Shown: positions 1 to 8,672, counted from the first letter of the stretch. The stretch is 64,000 nt of DNA from Planococcus maitriensis (GCF_003289925.1 NZ_QLZQ01000001.1:496001-560000), one strand, 5' to 3'. The notes: generated by a model from the sequence alone, not told the origin. Numbers and translations: made by a program.

Positions 1-9
1 GGAAACCAT
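1..9 (-). CDS. Start of an unidentified gene (5' end only)
   Basis: On the reverse strand an ATG at 9-7 is preceded by a strong AAAGGAG ribosome site (15-21), and only the first three codons (Met-Val-Ser) fall in the window. It lies 13 bp downstream of the 35-residue ORF, so the two are probably co-transcribed. The product cannot be identified from three residues. Confidence 0.5.
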
Positions 10-22
10 AAGGTGCTCCTTT

Positions 23-130
23 CTACATGAGCATGAAGTAATTGAGTGCCAACATGACAACTGCAGAACCCGTCACGCCCAGCGCAAGATCTCCCCATTG
101 CATCTCCAGTACTTTGTCAAAATTATTCAT
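23..130 (-). CDS. Small hydrophobic protein, 35 aa
   Basis: This reverse-strand ORF encodes 35 residues. It has an AAGGAG-type ribosome site 8-10 bases before its ATG, and another strong site follows its stop for the next gene. The N-terminal third is polar with charged residues (Asp5, Lys6, Glu9, Asp14). Residues about 15-35 (from Leu-Ala-Leu-Gly to the C-terminal Met-Leu-Met) form one membrane segment. The pairing of a single-span peptide with a larger downstream gene resembles the small accessory peptides of some bacterial sodium symporters, but this is a guess because the partner is cut off. It is not a recognised family member. Confidence 0.55.
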   Translation of the reverse strand: MNNFDKVLEMQWGDLALGVTGSAVVMLALNYFMLM

Positions 131-256
131 GATGATCCGCTCCTTCTCTGATTGTTGGGAAACCCTGTTTGCCAGTTATAGTGTCCGGTTGAACTATTTA
201 TAACTTATTTACAGTGTATAAGGGACTGGAAGAAAATGCATGAGACTAAATTACCA

Positions 257-271
257 AATATTCTAAAAATT
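257..271. promoter_or_regulatory. CodY-box-like sequence
   Basis: The 15-mer AATATTCTAAAAATT matches the CodY consensus AATTTTCWGAAAATT at 13 of 15 positions. The dpp operon of B. subtilis is a classic CodY target, so the match is plausible in context. However, the site is about 260 bp upstream of the proposed dppA promoter and nearer to the divergent gene, and AT-rich DNA gives chance matches. Confidence 0.3.
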
Positions 272-517
272 AAAATAAATAGAGAAAGACCTTTCCATTC
301 TACAGAAATGACACACCCTTTTGCAGTGGAAAATGAGCGGTCACCTGAAGAATATCTGTTTGGCGGGTGATTAACAATATACTGAAAAAATCACAGAGCC
401 AATTTCATGCATCGCTTATACACGGAGACTGGAAAAGAAGTAAAGGAACAAGAGATTTTGAATTGATTTTTATGGCTAGGTGCATAAAGAATAGGACAAT
501 TCGAATAAAAAATTATA

Positions 518-546
518 TTGAAATATTCTTACAATATTGCTATATT
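518..546 (+). promoter_or_regulatory. SigA-type promoter of dppA
   Basis: TTGAAA (518-523) and TATATT (541-546) are separated by exactly 17 bp. A TGC precedes the -10 element, making it an extended -10 promoter. Transcription would start near 553, giving a leader of about 50 nt before dppA. Confidence 0.55.
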
Positions 547-605
547 AGTACATAGAAAGTTTCAAAAATATTCCGAATTAGACAAACAAAGGGGAAATAC
601 GCAGC

Positions 606-1430
606 ATGAAATTTTACTTGTCGATGGACATGGAAGGCGTGACGGCACTTCCGGATTATACATATGTGGATTCCAAAGAAGCGAATTACGAAAGGGGGCG
701 CCGCCTCATGACAGGCGACGCCAATGCCATCATCCGTGGGGCGTTCGATGCAGGAGCGGAAGCGTTTCTTGTCAACGATTCCCATTCCAAGATGAACAAT
801 TTGATCGCTGAAGACCTCCACGAAGAAGCGGAGCTCATCACTGGGGGCGTCAAAGCGTTTTCGATGGTCGAAGGACTGGACGACAGCTACACGGGCGCTT
901 TTTTTGCTGGATATCACGCACGTGCCGGCCAGAAAGGCGTCATGTCCCATGCCATGATTTTTGGCGTCCGGTCGATGTGGATCGACGAGGTCGAAGTCGG
1001 GGAGCTCGGCTTGAATGCATATGTCGCAGGATACCACGGCGTCCCGGTACTGATGGTGGCGGGAGATGACTGCGCATGCAGGGAAGCGGAAGCGCTCATC
1101 CCGAATGTCACGACTGTCGCTGTCAAAGAAACCTTGACGCGTTCTGCAGTCAAGACGCTGCATCCGAAAAAGGCGCAACGGCTGCTTCACGAGAAAACGC
1201 AGCAAGCGATCCAAAACAAAAGCCGCGTAAAGCCGCTCGTGCCGCCGGAGCGCCCGACACTTCGCATGGAATTCACCAATTACGGCGAAGCGGAGCTGGC
1301 GGCAATGATGCCCGGAACCCATATCGAAGAAGGCACGACGATCGTCCGCTACGAAGCACAAAACATACTGGAAGCTTATCGCGCTATGCTGGTCATGACA
1401 GAACTGGCGATGCAAGCGAAGTTCTGTTAG
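606..1430 (+). CDS. dppA: D-aminopeptidase DppA (M55)
   Basis: This zinc peptidase removes N-terminal D-amino acids from short peptides such as D-Ala-D-Ala. The 274-residue length equals that of B. subtilis DppA. The M55 residues are all at the expected positions: Asp8 and Glu10 (in MDMEG), His60 (NDSHS), His104 (GYHA) and Glu133 as metal ligands, and His115 (GVMSHAM) as the catalytic base. There is no signal peptide, so it acts in the cytosol on peptides brought in by the transporter encoded downstream. The ATG follows an AAAGGGGA site. It is the first gene of dppABCDE, with dppB starting 12 bp after its stop. Confidence 0.96.
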   Translation: MKFYLSMDMEGVTALPDYTYVDSKEANYERGRRLMTGDANAIIRGAFDAGAEAFLVNDSHSKMNNLIAEDLHEEAELITGGVKAFSMVEGLDDSYTGAFFAGYHARAGQKGVMSHAMIFGVRSMWIDEVEVGELGLNAYVAGYHGVPVLMVAGDDCACREAEALIPNVTTVAVKETLTRSAVKTLHPKKAQRLLHEKTQQAIQNKSRVKPLVPPERPTLRMEFTNYGEAELAAMMPGTHIEEGTTIVRYEAQNILEAYRAMLVMTELAMQAKFC

Positions 1431-1442
1431 GGGGAAGAAACA

Positions 1443-2378
1443 ATGGGCAAATACATATTCAAACGATTTTTGATGATGCTCGTGACGATTTTCATCATCG
1501 CGACATTGACGTTTTTCCTGATGCACGCCGTTCCGGGATCACCGCTTGAAAGCGACCGCAACACGAACGAGACGGTGCAGGCGAACCTGGAGCGCTTCTA
1601 CAAGCTCGACCAGCCTTTACATATCCAATACTTGAGTTATATGCAGTCGATCGTCACGTTCGATTTCGGGCCGTCGATCAAAGACCCGAACCGCACCGTT
1701 AACGAACTGTTGGCAAGGGGCTTCCCGATTTCCTTCGAACTTGGGATCATCACCATTCTCGTTGCGGTCGTCTCCGGGATCATTCTCGGGACGATGGCTG
1801 CGCTGCGGCACAATAAGATGATCGACTACGCGGCAATGGCTTTCGCGGTCATCGGGATCTCGATCCCGAACTTTGTACTCGCAACGGTGCTGATCCAGCA
1901 ACTCGCGGTCAACTGGAACCTGTTCCCGCCCGCGACCTGGACCAGCCCGATGCATATGGTGCTGCCGGTGCTGGCGCTCGCGACCGGGCCGATGGCAATC
2001 ATCGCCCGCCTGACGCGTTCGAGCATGCTCGAAGTGCTGACACAGGATTATATTAAAATGGCACGCGCCAAAGGCATCAAGCCGATGCGCATCGTCTTGC
2101 GGCATGCGCTGCGCAATGCCTTGATGCCGGTCGTGACGATCATGGGTACTTTGCTTGCCGGCATCTTGACCGGAACTTTCGTCATCGAGAAGATTTTCGC
2201 GATTCCGGGGATGGGCAAATACTTTGTCGATTCGATCAATAACCGCGATTATCCGGTCATCATGGGCACCACAGTGTTCTATAGTGCGTTCTTGATATTC
2301 ATGCTGTTTCTTGTCGACATCGTCTACGGCATATTGGATCCGCGCATCAAGCTCCATAAGAAAGAAGGTGATGTGTGA
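1443..2378 (+). CDS. dppB: Dipeptide ABC transporter permease DppB
   Basis: This is the first integral membrane subunit of a peptide importer (311 aa). It has an N-terminal membrane segment (residues about 9-29), a periplasm-facing loop, then five more segments. The binding-protein-dependent transport signature lies in the cytoplasmic loop around residues 200-225 (MARAKGIKPMRIVLRHALRN), which couples to the ATPases. AGGGGGAAG lies just upstream of the ATG. The stop overlaps the start of dppC by one base when that gene begins at ATG 2378, which indicates translational coupling. Family assignment is firm; the precise substrate (dipeptides or muropeptides) is inferred from context. Confidence 0.94.
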   Translation: MGKYIFKRFLMMLVTIFIIATLTFFLMHAVPGSPLESDRNTNETVQANLERFYKLDQPLHIQYLSYMQSIVTFDFGPSIKDPNRTVNELLARGFPISFELGIITILVAVVSGIILGTMAALRHNKMIDYAAMAFAVIGISIPNFVLATVLIQQLAVNWNLFPPATWTSPMHMVLPVLALATGPMAIIARLTRSSMLEVLTQDYIKMARAKGIKPMRIVLRHALRNALMPVVTIMGTLLAGILTGTFVIEKIFAIPGMGKYFVDSINNRDYPVIMGTTVFYSAFLIFMLFLVDIVYGILDPRIKLHKKEGDV

Positions 2379-3298
2379 TGACTCAGGTCCGTGATGAATG
2401 GTTCCGCCCTTCTGACAACAGTGCGGATGAAAAAGAAGCCGTCGTCCGCCCGTCGCTTTCCTATTGGAAAGACGCCTGGCGCAGGCTGAAACAAAACAAA
2501 CTGGCGATGCTCGGCCTGATTTTCCTGGCTTTGCTCGCCGTGATGGCGATATTCGGCCCTATTTTCTCGCCGCATTCCGTCACTACGCAAGACTTGCCGA
2601 ACCAAAACCAGCCGCCAAGTGCGACGCATTGGTTCGGGACCGATGAAGCGGGGCGCGACGTCTTTACCCGCACCTGGTACGGCGCGCGCATTTCCTTATT
2701 CGTCGGCTTGATGGCCGCATTGATTGATTTTGTCATCGGCATCGTCTACGGGGGAATCGCCGGCTATAAAGGCGGCAAAACCGACGGCATCATGATGCGC
2801 ATCATCGAAATCCTATACGGCTTACCGTATTTGCTCGTGGTCATCTTGCTGCTCGTCGTAATGGGCCCGTCTTTATGGACCATCATCCTCGCGCTCACCA
2901 TCACAGGCTGGGTCGGCATGGCCCGGATTGTCAGGGGGCAGGTGCTGCAAGTGAAAAACTATGAATTCGTCACCGCTTCGAAATCATTCGGGGCGAAGAC
3001 GCCGCGCATCATCCGCAAGAACTTGATCCCGAACTCGATGGGGCCGATCATCGTGCAGATGACCTTGACTGTACCGAGCGCCATTTTCGCTGAAGCGTTC
3101 CTGAGCTTCCTTGGCCTCGGGATCCAGGCGCCGTTTGCAAGTTGGGGCGTCATGGCGAACGACGCTTTGCCGGTCATCATCACCGGCGACTGGTGGCGCT
3201 TGTTCTTCCCGGCATTATTTATTTCATTGACGATGTTCGCATTTAACGTACTTGGAGACGGGCTGCAGGATGCACTCGATCCGAAGATGAGGAAGTGA
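2378..3298 (+). CDS. dppC: Dipeptide ABC transporter permease DppC
   Basis: Second permease subunit (306 aa). A cytoplasmic N-terminal tail of about 40 residues precedes the first membrane segment (residues about 43-65). The OppC/DppC hallmark HWFGTDEAGRDVFTR sits at about residues 86-100, and the EAA-like loop with GAKTPRIIRKNLIPN near residues 205-220. The ATG at 2378 was preferred over the in-frame GTG one codon earlier because AAGG sits 9 bases upstream; either is possible. It overlaps the dppB stop and is followed four bases after its own stop by dppD. Confidence 0.94.
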   Translation: MTQVRDEWFRPSDNSADEKEAVVRPSLSYWKDAWRRLKQNKLAMLGLIFLALLAVMAIFGPIFSPHSVTTQDLPNQNQPPSATHWFGTDEAGRDVFTRTWYGARISLFVGLMAALIDFVIGIVYGGIAGYKGGKTDGIMMRIIEILYGLPYLLVVILLLVVMGPSLWTIILALTITGWVGMARIVRGQVLQVKNYEFVTASKSFGAKTPRIIRKNLIPNSMGPIIVQMTLTVPSAIFAEAFLSFLGLGIQAPFASWGVMANDALPVIITGDWWRLFFPALFISLTMFAFNVLGDGLQDALDPKMRK

Positions 3299-3302
3299 AG
3301 AC

Positions 3303-4439
3303 ATGACAGGAAAGCAGATAGCTGAAGAGTTGGCGCGGACCCGCCTGGAAGATGGGGCGGATCTCGATGCCATCGACCATACCGGCAAACGCGGCAAGGT
3401 CGTAAAGCCGAAAAAGCACAAGACCGTCACGGACGAGCGGATCCTTTCCGTACAGGACCTGCACGTGACCTTCAATACATACGGCGGCACCGTCCAGGCC
3501 GTCCGCGGCGTCAATTTCGACCTCTATAAAGGGGAAACGCTGGCCATTGTCGGGGAGTCGGGCTGTGGTAAATCGGTGACATCCAATGCCATCATGGGCT
3601 TGATCCAGCAGCCGCCCGGAAAAATCAGTTCCAAAGGCGTCCATTTCAAAACACGGGACCTGACGAAATTGTCGAAGAAAGAAATGCGCAAGATCCAAGG
3701 CGTCGACATTTCGATGATTTTCCAGGATCCGATGACTGCGCTCAACCCGACCTTGACGATCGGCGAGCAATTGACAGAAGGCGTCAAGCAGCACAAGAAC
3801 TTGGGCAAGGCCGAAGCGAAAGAGCGGGCGATCGATATGCTCAAGCTGGTCGGCATCCCGAATCCGGAAGAGCGGCTCAAGCAATATCCCCACCAATTTT
3901 CGGGAGGCATGCGCCAGCGCATCGTCATCGCGATCGCCTTGATCTGTGAGCCGGAGCTATTGATTGCGGATGAGCCGACGACGGCGCTCGACGTGACGAT
4001 CCAAGCGCAGATCCTGGAATTATTCGAGGAAATCCAAGCAAAAACCGGCGTATCGATCATCTTGATTACGCACGACCTCGGCGTCGTCGCGAAAATCGCC
4101 GATCGCATCGCCGTCATGTACGCCGGAAAGGTGATCGAAACCGGCGACAAGCGCGAGATTTTCTACAATCCGCAGCATCCGTACACGAAAGGCTTATTGA
4201 ATTCCGTGCCGCGCCTCGACTTGGCGGGAGGGGAGCTCAAGCCAATCGACGGAACGCCGCCTGATCTGTTCGCACCGCCGACAGGGTGCCCATTCGCAGC
4301 GCGCTGCCCGTTTTCGATGGACGTCTGTACGAATGTCTATCCGGAAGTGACGGCTTTATCCGGGACCCACAAAGTGGATTGCTGGCTGCAGGATCCACGG
4401 GCCCAAAAATTGATCGAAGAACAGGCTTTTGCAAGGTAA
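3303..4439 (+). CDS. dppD: Dipeptide ABC transporter ATP-binding protein DppD
   Basis: ATPase subunit (378 aa) that energises DppBC. Walker A is GESGCGKS at residues 84-91, the ABC signature FSGGMRQR is near 199-206, and Walker B LLIADEPTTALD is near 219-230. The C-terminal OppD/F extension carries CPFAARCPF cysteines typical of peptide transporters. The N-terminus has about 45 extra charged residues before the first beta strand (ILSVQDLHV), longer than usual for the family. GAGGAAG precedes the ATG with suitable spacing. The second ATPase of the complex is probably YkfD, encoded about 5 kb downstream. Confidence 0.94.
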   Translation: MTGKQIAEELARTRLEDGADLDAIDHTGKRGKVVKPKKHKTVTDERILSVQDLHVTFNTYGGTVQAVRGVNFDLYKGETLAIVGESGCGKSVTSNAIMGLIQQPPGKISSKGVHFKTRDLTKLSKKEMRKIQGVDISMIFQDPMTALNPTLTIGEQLTEGVKQHKNLGKAEAKERAIDMLKLVGIPNPEERLKQYPHQFSGGMRQRIVIAIALICEPELLIADEPTTALDVTIQAQILELFEEIQAKTGVSIILITHDLGVVAKIADRIAVMYAGKVIETGDKREIFYNPQHPYTKGLLNSVPRLDLAGGELKPIDGTPPDLFAPPTGCPFAARCPFSMDVCTNVYPEVTALSGTHKVDCWLQDPRAQKLIEEQAFAR

Positions 4440-4497
4440 ATTTGGCTGGGGGCGCATTTGCGCATTCACATAAAAGAAAACACAAGGGGGAAATCAC

Positions 4498-6135
4498 ATG
4501 AAGAAATGGCTCGTATTGTTCCTGATGGCGATGTTCGTGTTCGTTCTCGCAGCTTGTACAGCAAGCGAAGACGCGGGTGAAGACACAAGCAGCGATTCAG
4601 GCGAAGAGGGTTCCGCTGATTCAGGCGGAGAGAAAGTATTGTATATGAATAATGGGGAAGAACCGACTTCGTTCGATCCATCGATCGGCTTCAACGCTGT
4701 ATCATGGGGCGCTTTGAACAACTTGATGGAAGGTTTGACACGCCTGGATGAATCGTCTCAGCCGGTCGAAGCGACAGCTGAATCGATCGACATCTCTGAA
4801 GACGGGTTGACGTACACATTCAATATCCGTGAAGACGCTAACTGGTCGAACGGCGAACCGGTCACAGCCGGCGATTTCGTCTTTGCATGGCAGCACATGC
4901 TGGACCCGGAGACAGCTTCTCCGGCAGCTTTCCTTGCTTACTTCATTGAAGGAGCGGAAGCGTATAACAACGGGGAAGGCGCTGTAGAAGATATCGCGAT
5001 TTCTGCGGAAGACGACAAGACCTTCGTCGTGAAATTGACAGAACCGACAGAAGCATTCCTGAACATCATCACTAACCCAAGCTTTTTCCCGATCCACGAA
5101 GCGACAGCTACTGAAAACCCGGACTGGCATACAGAAGCGGATAGCTTTGTCGGAAACGGGCCGTTCAAATTGGCTTCCTGGAGCCACGACGAAGAATTCG
5201 TCTTCGAGAAGAATGAAGAGTATTGGGATGCTGAAAACGTAAAATTGGATAAAGTCCACTGGGCAATGGTCAACGACCCGAACACGGAATACCAAATGTA
5301 CGAAGCGGGTGAACTGGACGTATCGAGCGTGCCAGCTGAAATGTCCGAGCAATTGCAGGATTCTCCTGAACTTGGCGTAATGGACCAGGCGGGTACGTAT
5401 TTCTACCGTTACAATGTGGAAGAAGAGCCATTCACGAACAAAAAAGTCCGCCAAGCATTCGCTTATGCGGTGAACCAGGATGATATCGTCCAATACGTGA
5501 CGAAAAACGGCGAAAAACCGGCATACGGCTTTGTTTCTTACGGATTTGAAGGCCCGAACGGCCAGGAATTCCGCGACGAAGCAGGCGAATTGGTGAAATT
5601 TGACGCTGACAAAGCGAAGCAATTGCTTGAAGAAGGCATGGAAGAAGAAGGCTGGGACGAATTGCCGCCAGTGACGATTTCCTACTCAACAAGCGAATCA
5701 CACCAGAACATCGCGGAAACATTGCAAGACCAATTCAAGACTGCTTTGGATGTAGATGTTGAACTTCAAAATGTCGAAGCGAGCGTCTTCCTGACAGAGC
5801 AAAAAGAATTCAAATACCAATTGTCGCGCAGCTCATTCCTGCACGACTACGCTGACCCGGTCAACGCACTTGAAAGCTTCATCACGGATTCTTCCATGAA
5901 CCGTACACAATGGTCCAACGAAGAATTCGATAAGCTGATCGCTGACGCAAAAGCGGAAACAGACTCTGCAGCACGTTGGGACATGCTTATCGAAGCAGAA
6001 AAAATCCTGATGGACGAAATGCCGATCTTCCCGATCCATTTCTATAACCAAGTCCAGCTGCAAAAAGAAGGCGTCGAAGGCATCCTTCGCCACCCGGTCG
6101 GATACATCGACCTAAAAACAGCGGATAAACAATAA
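4498..6135 (+). CDS. dppE: Peptide-binding lipoprotein DppE/OppA family
   Basis: Extracellular solute-binding protein of family 5 (545 aa) that delivers peptides to DppBCD. It has a lipoprotein signal with lipobox LAAC and Cys20 as the lipidated residue, then a Ser/Asp/Glu-rich linker (21-43). The SBP_bac_5 fold shows MNNGEEPTSFDPSIGF at its start, the SNGEPVTAGDFVFAWQHMLD motif near 120-139, and the RQAFAYAVNQDDIV segment. An AGGGGGAAA site precedes the ATG. It is the last gene before a repeat array and strong terminator. It resembles both DppE and OppA; the dpp assignment rests on position. Confidence 0.92.
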   Translation: MKKWLVLFLMAMFVFVLAACTASEDAGEDTSSDSGEEGSADSGGEKVLYMNNGEEPTSFDPSIGFNAVSWGALNNLMEGLTRLDESSQPVEATAESIDISEDGLTYTFNIREDANWSNGEPVTAGDFVFAWQHMLDPETASPAAFLAYFIEGAEAYNNGEGAVEDIAISAEDDKTFVVKLTEPTEAFLNIITNPSFFPIHEATATENPDWHTEADSFVGNGPFKLASWSHDEEFVFEKNEEYWDAENVKLDKVHWAMVNDPNTEYQMYEAGELDVSSVPAEMSEQLQDSPELGVMDQAGTYFYRYNVEEEPFTNKKVRQAFAYAVNQDDIVQYVTKNGEKPAYGFVSYGFEGPNGQEFRDEAGELVKFDADKAKQLLEEGMEEEGWDELPPVTISYSTSESHQNIAETLQDQFKTALDVDVELQNVEASVFLTEQKEFKYQLSRSSFLHDYADPVNALESFITDSSMNRTQWSNEEFDKLIADAKAETDSAARWDMLIEAEKILMDEMPIFPIHFYNQVQLQKEGVEGILRHPVGYIDLKTADKQ

Positions 6136-6530
6136 AAGCTGAAGCGGCCGTTCTGGCTCGACAGGCATAAGACGACTTCCCGAAGCGGCGCTTTTTGCCG
6201 CACAGGGAAGATGGCTTATGACCCGAGAGACAGGCCGCTGAAGCTAGATATGAATAAAAGCGATCACGCCCGTTCAGCTCCGACAGGCATAAGACGATTC
6301 CCCGAAGCGCGCTCTTTGCCGCACAGGGGAAGTGGCTTATGACCCGAGGAGTTGGGCGTGAGAGCTGGATAAAAATAAAAGCGACTGCCCCCGTTCAGCT
6401 CCGACAGGCGTAAGACAGACCAGCAATGCGGCGCTCTTTGCCGCAATGCTGGGTTGACTTACGACCCGAGGAGTTGGGGGCAAGGAGCTGGATAAAACTA
6501 AAAGCGATCACGCCCGTTCAGCGGCCGTAA
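6136..6530. repeat. Tandem array of structured inverted repeats (3.3 units of ~121 bp)
   Basis: Immediately after the dppE stop come three full units (about 6136-6254, 6255-6375, 6376-6498) and a partial fourth (6499-6530). Each is an imperfect inverted repeat with a conserved core: GTTCAGCTCCGACAGGC then TAAGAC on the left, and GGCTTATGACCCGAGGAGTT on the right. The outer stem changes in a compensated way between units (AGCGGCC/GGCCGCT, CACGCCC/GGGCGTG, TGCCCCC/GGGGGCA), as does an inner pair (CATAAG/CTTATG versus CGTAAG/CTTACG). The terminal hairpins also differ but stay self-complementary. This fits a structured RNA or a palindromic repeat family that I cannot name. Confidence 0.85.
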
Positions 6531-6535
6531 TCATA

Positions 6536-6584
6536 TGAAAAAACAGAAGCGCGGCCATGCGCCGCGCTTTTCTGTTTTTCACTG
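6536..6584. terminator. Rho-independent terminator between dpp and ykf genes
   Basis: A very strong hairpin (AGCGCGGC...GCCGCGCT) is extended by flanking AAAAACAGA/TCTGTTTTT arms that give a T-run in both directions. It separates the dppE repeat array from ykfA, so the ykf genes probably have their own promoter or depend on read-through. Confidence 0.85.
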
Positions 6585-6639
6585 AGGAAAACTGGTAGTT
6601 TTAATGAGTGAAGAACAGAAAACTAGAGGAGTGAGCAAT

Positions 6640-7563
6640 ATGCGCACAATGCCAAAACGATTGCAAAAAGGGGATACAGTGGGGATCATCTCGCCATCGA
6701 GCCCGCCGAACTTAGAGAATTTGAAAAAGGCCTTGCCGTTTCTGGAGGAAATGGGCCTGAACATCAAAATGGGCAAATCGGTCGAAGCGAAAAACGGCTA
6801 TCTTGCCGGCACAGACGAAGAACGGCTTGCGGATCTGCATGCCATGTTCGAGGACCCGGAAGTGAAAGGCATCATCTGCGCGGGCGGCGGCTACGGGGCG
6901 GCGCGCTATGCGGACCAAATCGACTACGGGATGATCAAGGAAAACCCGAAAGTTTTCTGGGGCTATTCAGACGTGACTTTCCTGCATAATGCGATCGGCA
7001 TGTATGCGGAATTGGTGACGTTCCACGGCCCGATGCTGGCGTCGGATGTCGGCAAGCCCGAATTCCACGAGCGCAGCGGCCGTATGTTCGGTCAATTGTT
7101 CCAGCCGTTCGAATTGCATTACGATGAATCCATATCGGAATTGGAAACCTTATCCGGTGGCATGGCGGACGGAGAACTTGTCGGCGGCAATTTATCATTG
7201 ATCCGCGGGGGCATCGGGACAAAGTTCGAACTCGACACGAAAGGCAAGATCCTGCTGATTGAAGACACGGGCGAAGAACCATACCAGGTCGACGAAATGC
7301 TCAACCAGCTGAAACAGGCCCGCAAGTTCGAGGAAGTGGCCGGTATCGTCATCGGGGATTTCAAGAACGCTGAACCGAAAAAGCCGGAACAATCGTGGAC
7401 GCTCGATCAAGTGCTGGATGATTATTTCAAGGACATGGGCATCCCGGTCGTCAAAGGTTTCAAGATTGGCCATTGCGAACCGCATTTCTCAGTACCGCTT
7501 GGGGTGAAAGCGCGTCTCGATGCCAATGCGAAAACCCTGACCATTCTGCCGGGGGTCGAGTAA
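6640..7563 (+). CDS. ykfA: Murein LD-carboxypeptidase (S66), YkfA-like
   Basis: Cytosolic serine peptidase of family S66 (LdcA/MccF) that removes the terminal D-residue from murein tetrapeptides during wall recycling. The nucleophile lies in GYSD (Ser110). The triad Glu is in the IEDTGEEPYQVDEML segment (about residue 208), and the His is near residue 281 in GHCEPHFSVPLGVKARLD. The start at ATG 6640 was chosen because GAGGAG lies 9 bases upstream; an in-frame ATG at 6604 has no comparable site. At 307 residues the length is normal. It is followed one base later by ykfB, as in B. subtilis. Confidence 0.93.
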   Translation: MRTMPKRLQKGDTVGIISPSSPPNLENLKKALPFLEEMGLNIKMGKSVEAKNGYLAGTDEERLADLHAMFEDPEVKGIICAGGGYGAARYADQIDYGMIKENPKVFWGYSDVTFLHNAIGMYAELVTFHGPMLASDVGKPEFHERSGRMFGQLFQPFELHYDESISELETLSGGMADGELVGGNLSLIRGGIGTKFELDTKGKILLIEDTGEEPYQVDEMLNQLKQARKFEEVAGIVIGDFKNAEPKKPEQSWTLDQVLDDYFKDMGIPVVKGFKIGHCEPHFSVPLGVKARLDANAKTLTILPGVE

Positions 7564-7564
7564 G

Positions 7565-8671
7565 ATGCCCGTCTTAGCATCTATCGAGACTTACCGGATA
7601 GCCGTTCCATTAAAAAAACCGTTCAAGACGGCGCTCCGGACGGTCGAAGCCGCAGAGGCGGTCATCGTCCATCTGGCGACACAAGACGGGCGCTCGGGTT
7701 TCGGGGAAGCGCCGCCGACACACGTCATCACAGGCGATACGCTGGACGGAATCGAACGGGCGGTTCAGCTGATTGGCGCCGGGCTGATCGGCATGGACAT
7801 CCGCAGGCATGAACAGCTTTTCGAAAAGCTCCATAAGACGCTGGTCGGCAACACCAGTGCCAAAGCGGCAGTCGATATGGCGCTCTATGACCTGATCGCC
7901 CAGCAGGCGGGCTTGCCCCTGACTCAATATCTTGGCGGCTACCGCGAATCGATTGAAACCGATTATACGGTTTCGGTCAATTCACCGGAAGAAATGGCGC
8001 AAGATGCCGAGGGCTATGAACAGGACGGTTTTACGGTCCTGAAAGTGAAAGTCGGCATCGATACCCCTGAACAGGATTTGAAGCGCATCCAGGCAATCCG
8101 GGACCGCGTCGGCAATAAAGTGACATTGCGCTTGGATGCGAACCAGGGATGGGACCCGAAATCAGCGGTGCGCACGATCCGGAAGATGGAAGACGCCGGA
8201 TTCGATATCGAATTGATCGAACAGCCGGTTCCGGCGAATGACATTGAAGGGATGAAGTTCGTCACCGAACACACGATGACGCCGATCATGGCCGACGAGA
8301 GTGTCTTTTCTCCAGCCGATGCAAAGCGTGTCCTGGAATTGCGCGCGGCGGATCTGATCAACATCAAATTGATGAAAGCAGGAGGCATCCACCGCGCCTT
8401 GAAAATCAATGCACTCGCCGAAACCTTCGGTGTGCCGTGCATGACCGGCAGCATGATCGAAACGAAGCTCGGCCTGTCCGCAGCGGCTCATTTCGCGGCG
8501 AGCCAGCCGAATATTACGCGTTTTGATTTCGATGCGCCGCTCATGCTGAAGGAGGATCTCTTGCCGGGAGGCATCCAGTACAGCGGCAAAACCGTCCGCT
8601 TTTCAAGTGAGCCAGGGCTTGGCATCGATGCAGGGCGCTTCCTGGAAACATTACGAGAACGGAGAGGATAA
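7565..8671 (+). CDS. ykfB: L-Ala-D/L-Glu epimerase (dipeptide epimerase)
   Basis: Enolase-superfamily enzyme (368 aa) that interconverts L-Ala-D-Glu and L-Ala-L-Glu so that murein dipeptides can enter ordinary catabolism. The N-terminal capping domain spans about residues 1-130 and the TIM barrel follows. The catalytic lysines lie in VLKVKVG (about 161-163) and NIKLMKAGG (about 266-270). The magnesium ligands are Asp in LRLDANQGWD, Glu in ELIEQPVP and Asp in MADESVF. There is no signal peptide. The ATG begins two bases after the ykfA stop, and ykfC follows directly, giving a tightly coupled ykfABCD unit. Confidence 0.94.
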   Translation: MPVLASIETYRIAVPLKKPFKTALRTVEAAEAVIVHLATQDGRSGFGEAPPTHVITGDTLDGIERAVQLIGAGLIGMDIRRHEQLFEKLHKTLVGNTSAKAAVDMALYDLIAQQAGLPLTQYLGGYRESIETDYTVSVNSPEEMAQDAEGYEQDGFTVLKVKVGIDTPEQDLKRIQAIRDRVGNKVTLRLDANQGWDPKSAVRTIRKMEDAGFDIELIEQPVPANDIEGMKFVTEHTMTPIMADESVFSPADAKRVLELRAADLINIKLMKAGGIHRALKINALAETFGVPCMTGSMIETKLGLSAAAHFAASQPNITRFDFDAPLMLKEDLLPGGIQYSGKTVRFSSEPGLGIDAGRFLETLRERRG

Positions 8672-8672
8672 T

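Larger units (their letters stand above)
131..605. other. Divergent AT-rich intergenic region
   Basis: No convincing gene is seen in these 475 bp. A 62-codon frame at 367-555 has no clear ribosome site and is probably chance. The stretch holds the dppA promoter (518-546), a CodY-box-like site (257-271), and presumably the promoter of the divergent small-protein gene, for which a weak TTATAA/TATAAC pair is visible on the reverse strand near 178-206. Confidence 0.5.

Noticed and set aside
367-555. 62-codon frame upstream of dppA
   Set aside because: It overlaps the dppA promoter, has no ribosome site and is AT-driven.
540-1526. 328-codon reverse-strand frame opposite dppA
   Set aside because: It is the antisense shadow of dppA/dppB; the sense strand carries all the M55 residues, so the reverse frame is a codon-bias artefact.
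6136-6530. CRISPR array
   Set aside because: Units are about 121 bp with no short identical repeat and unique spacers, each is an inverted repeat, and no cas gene is near.
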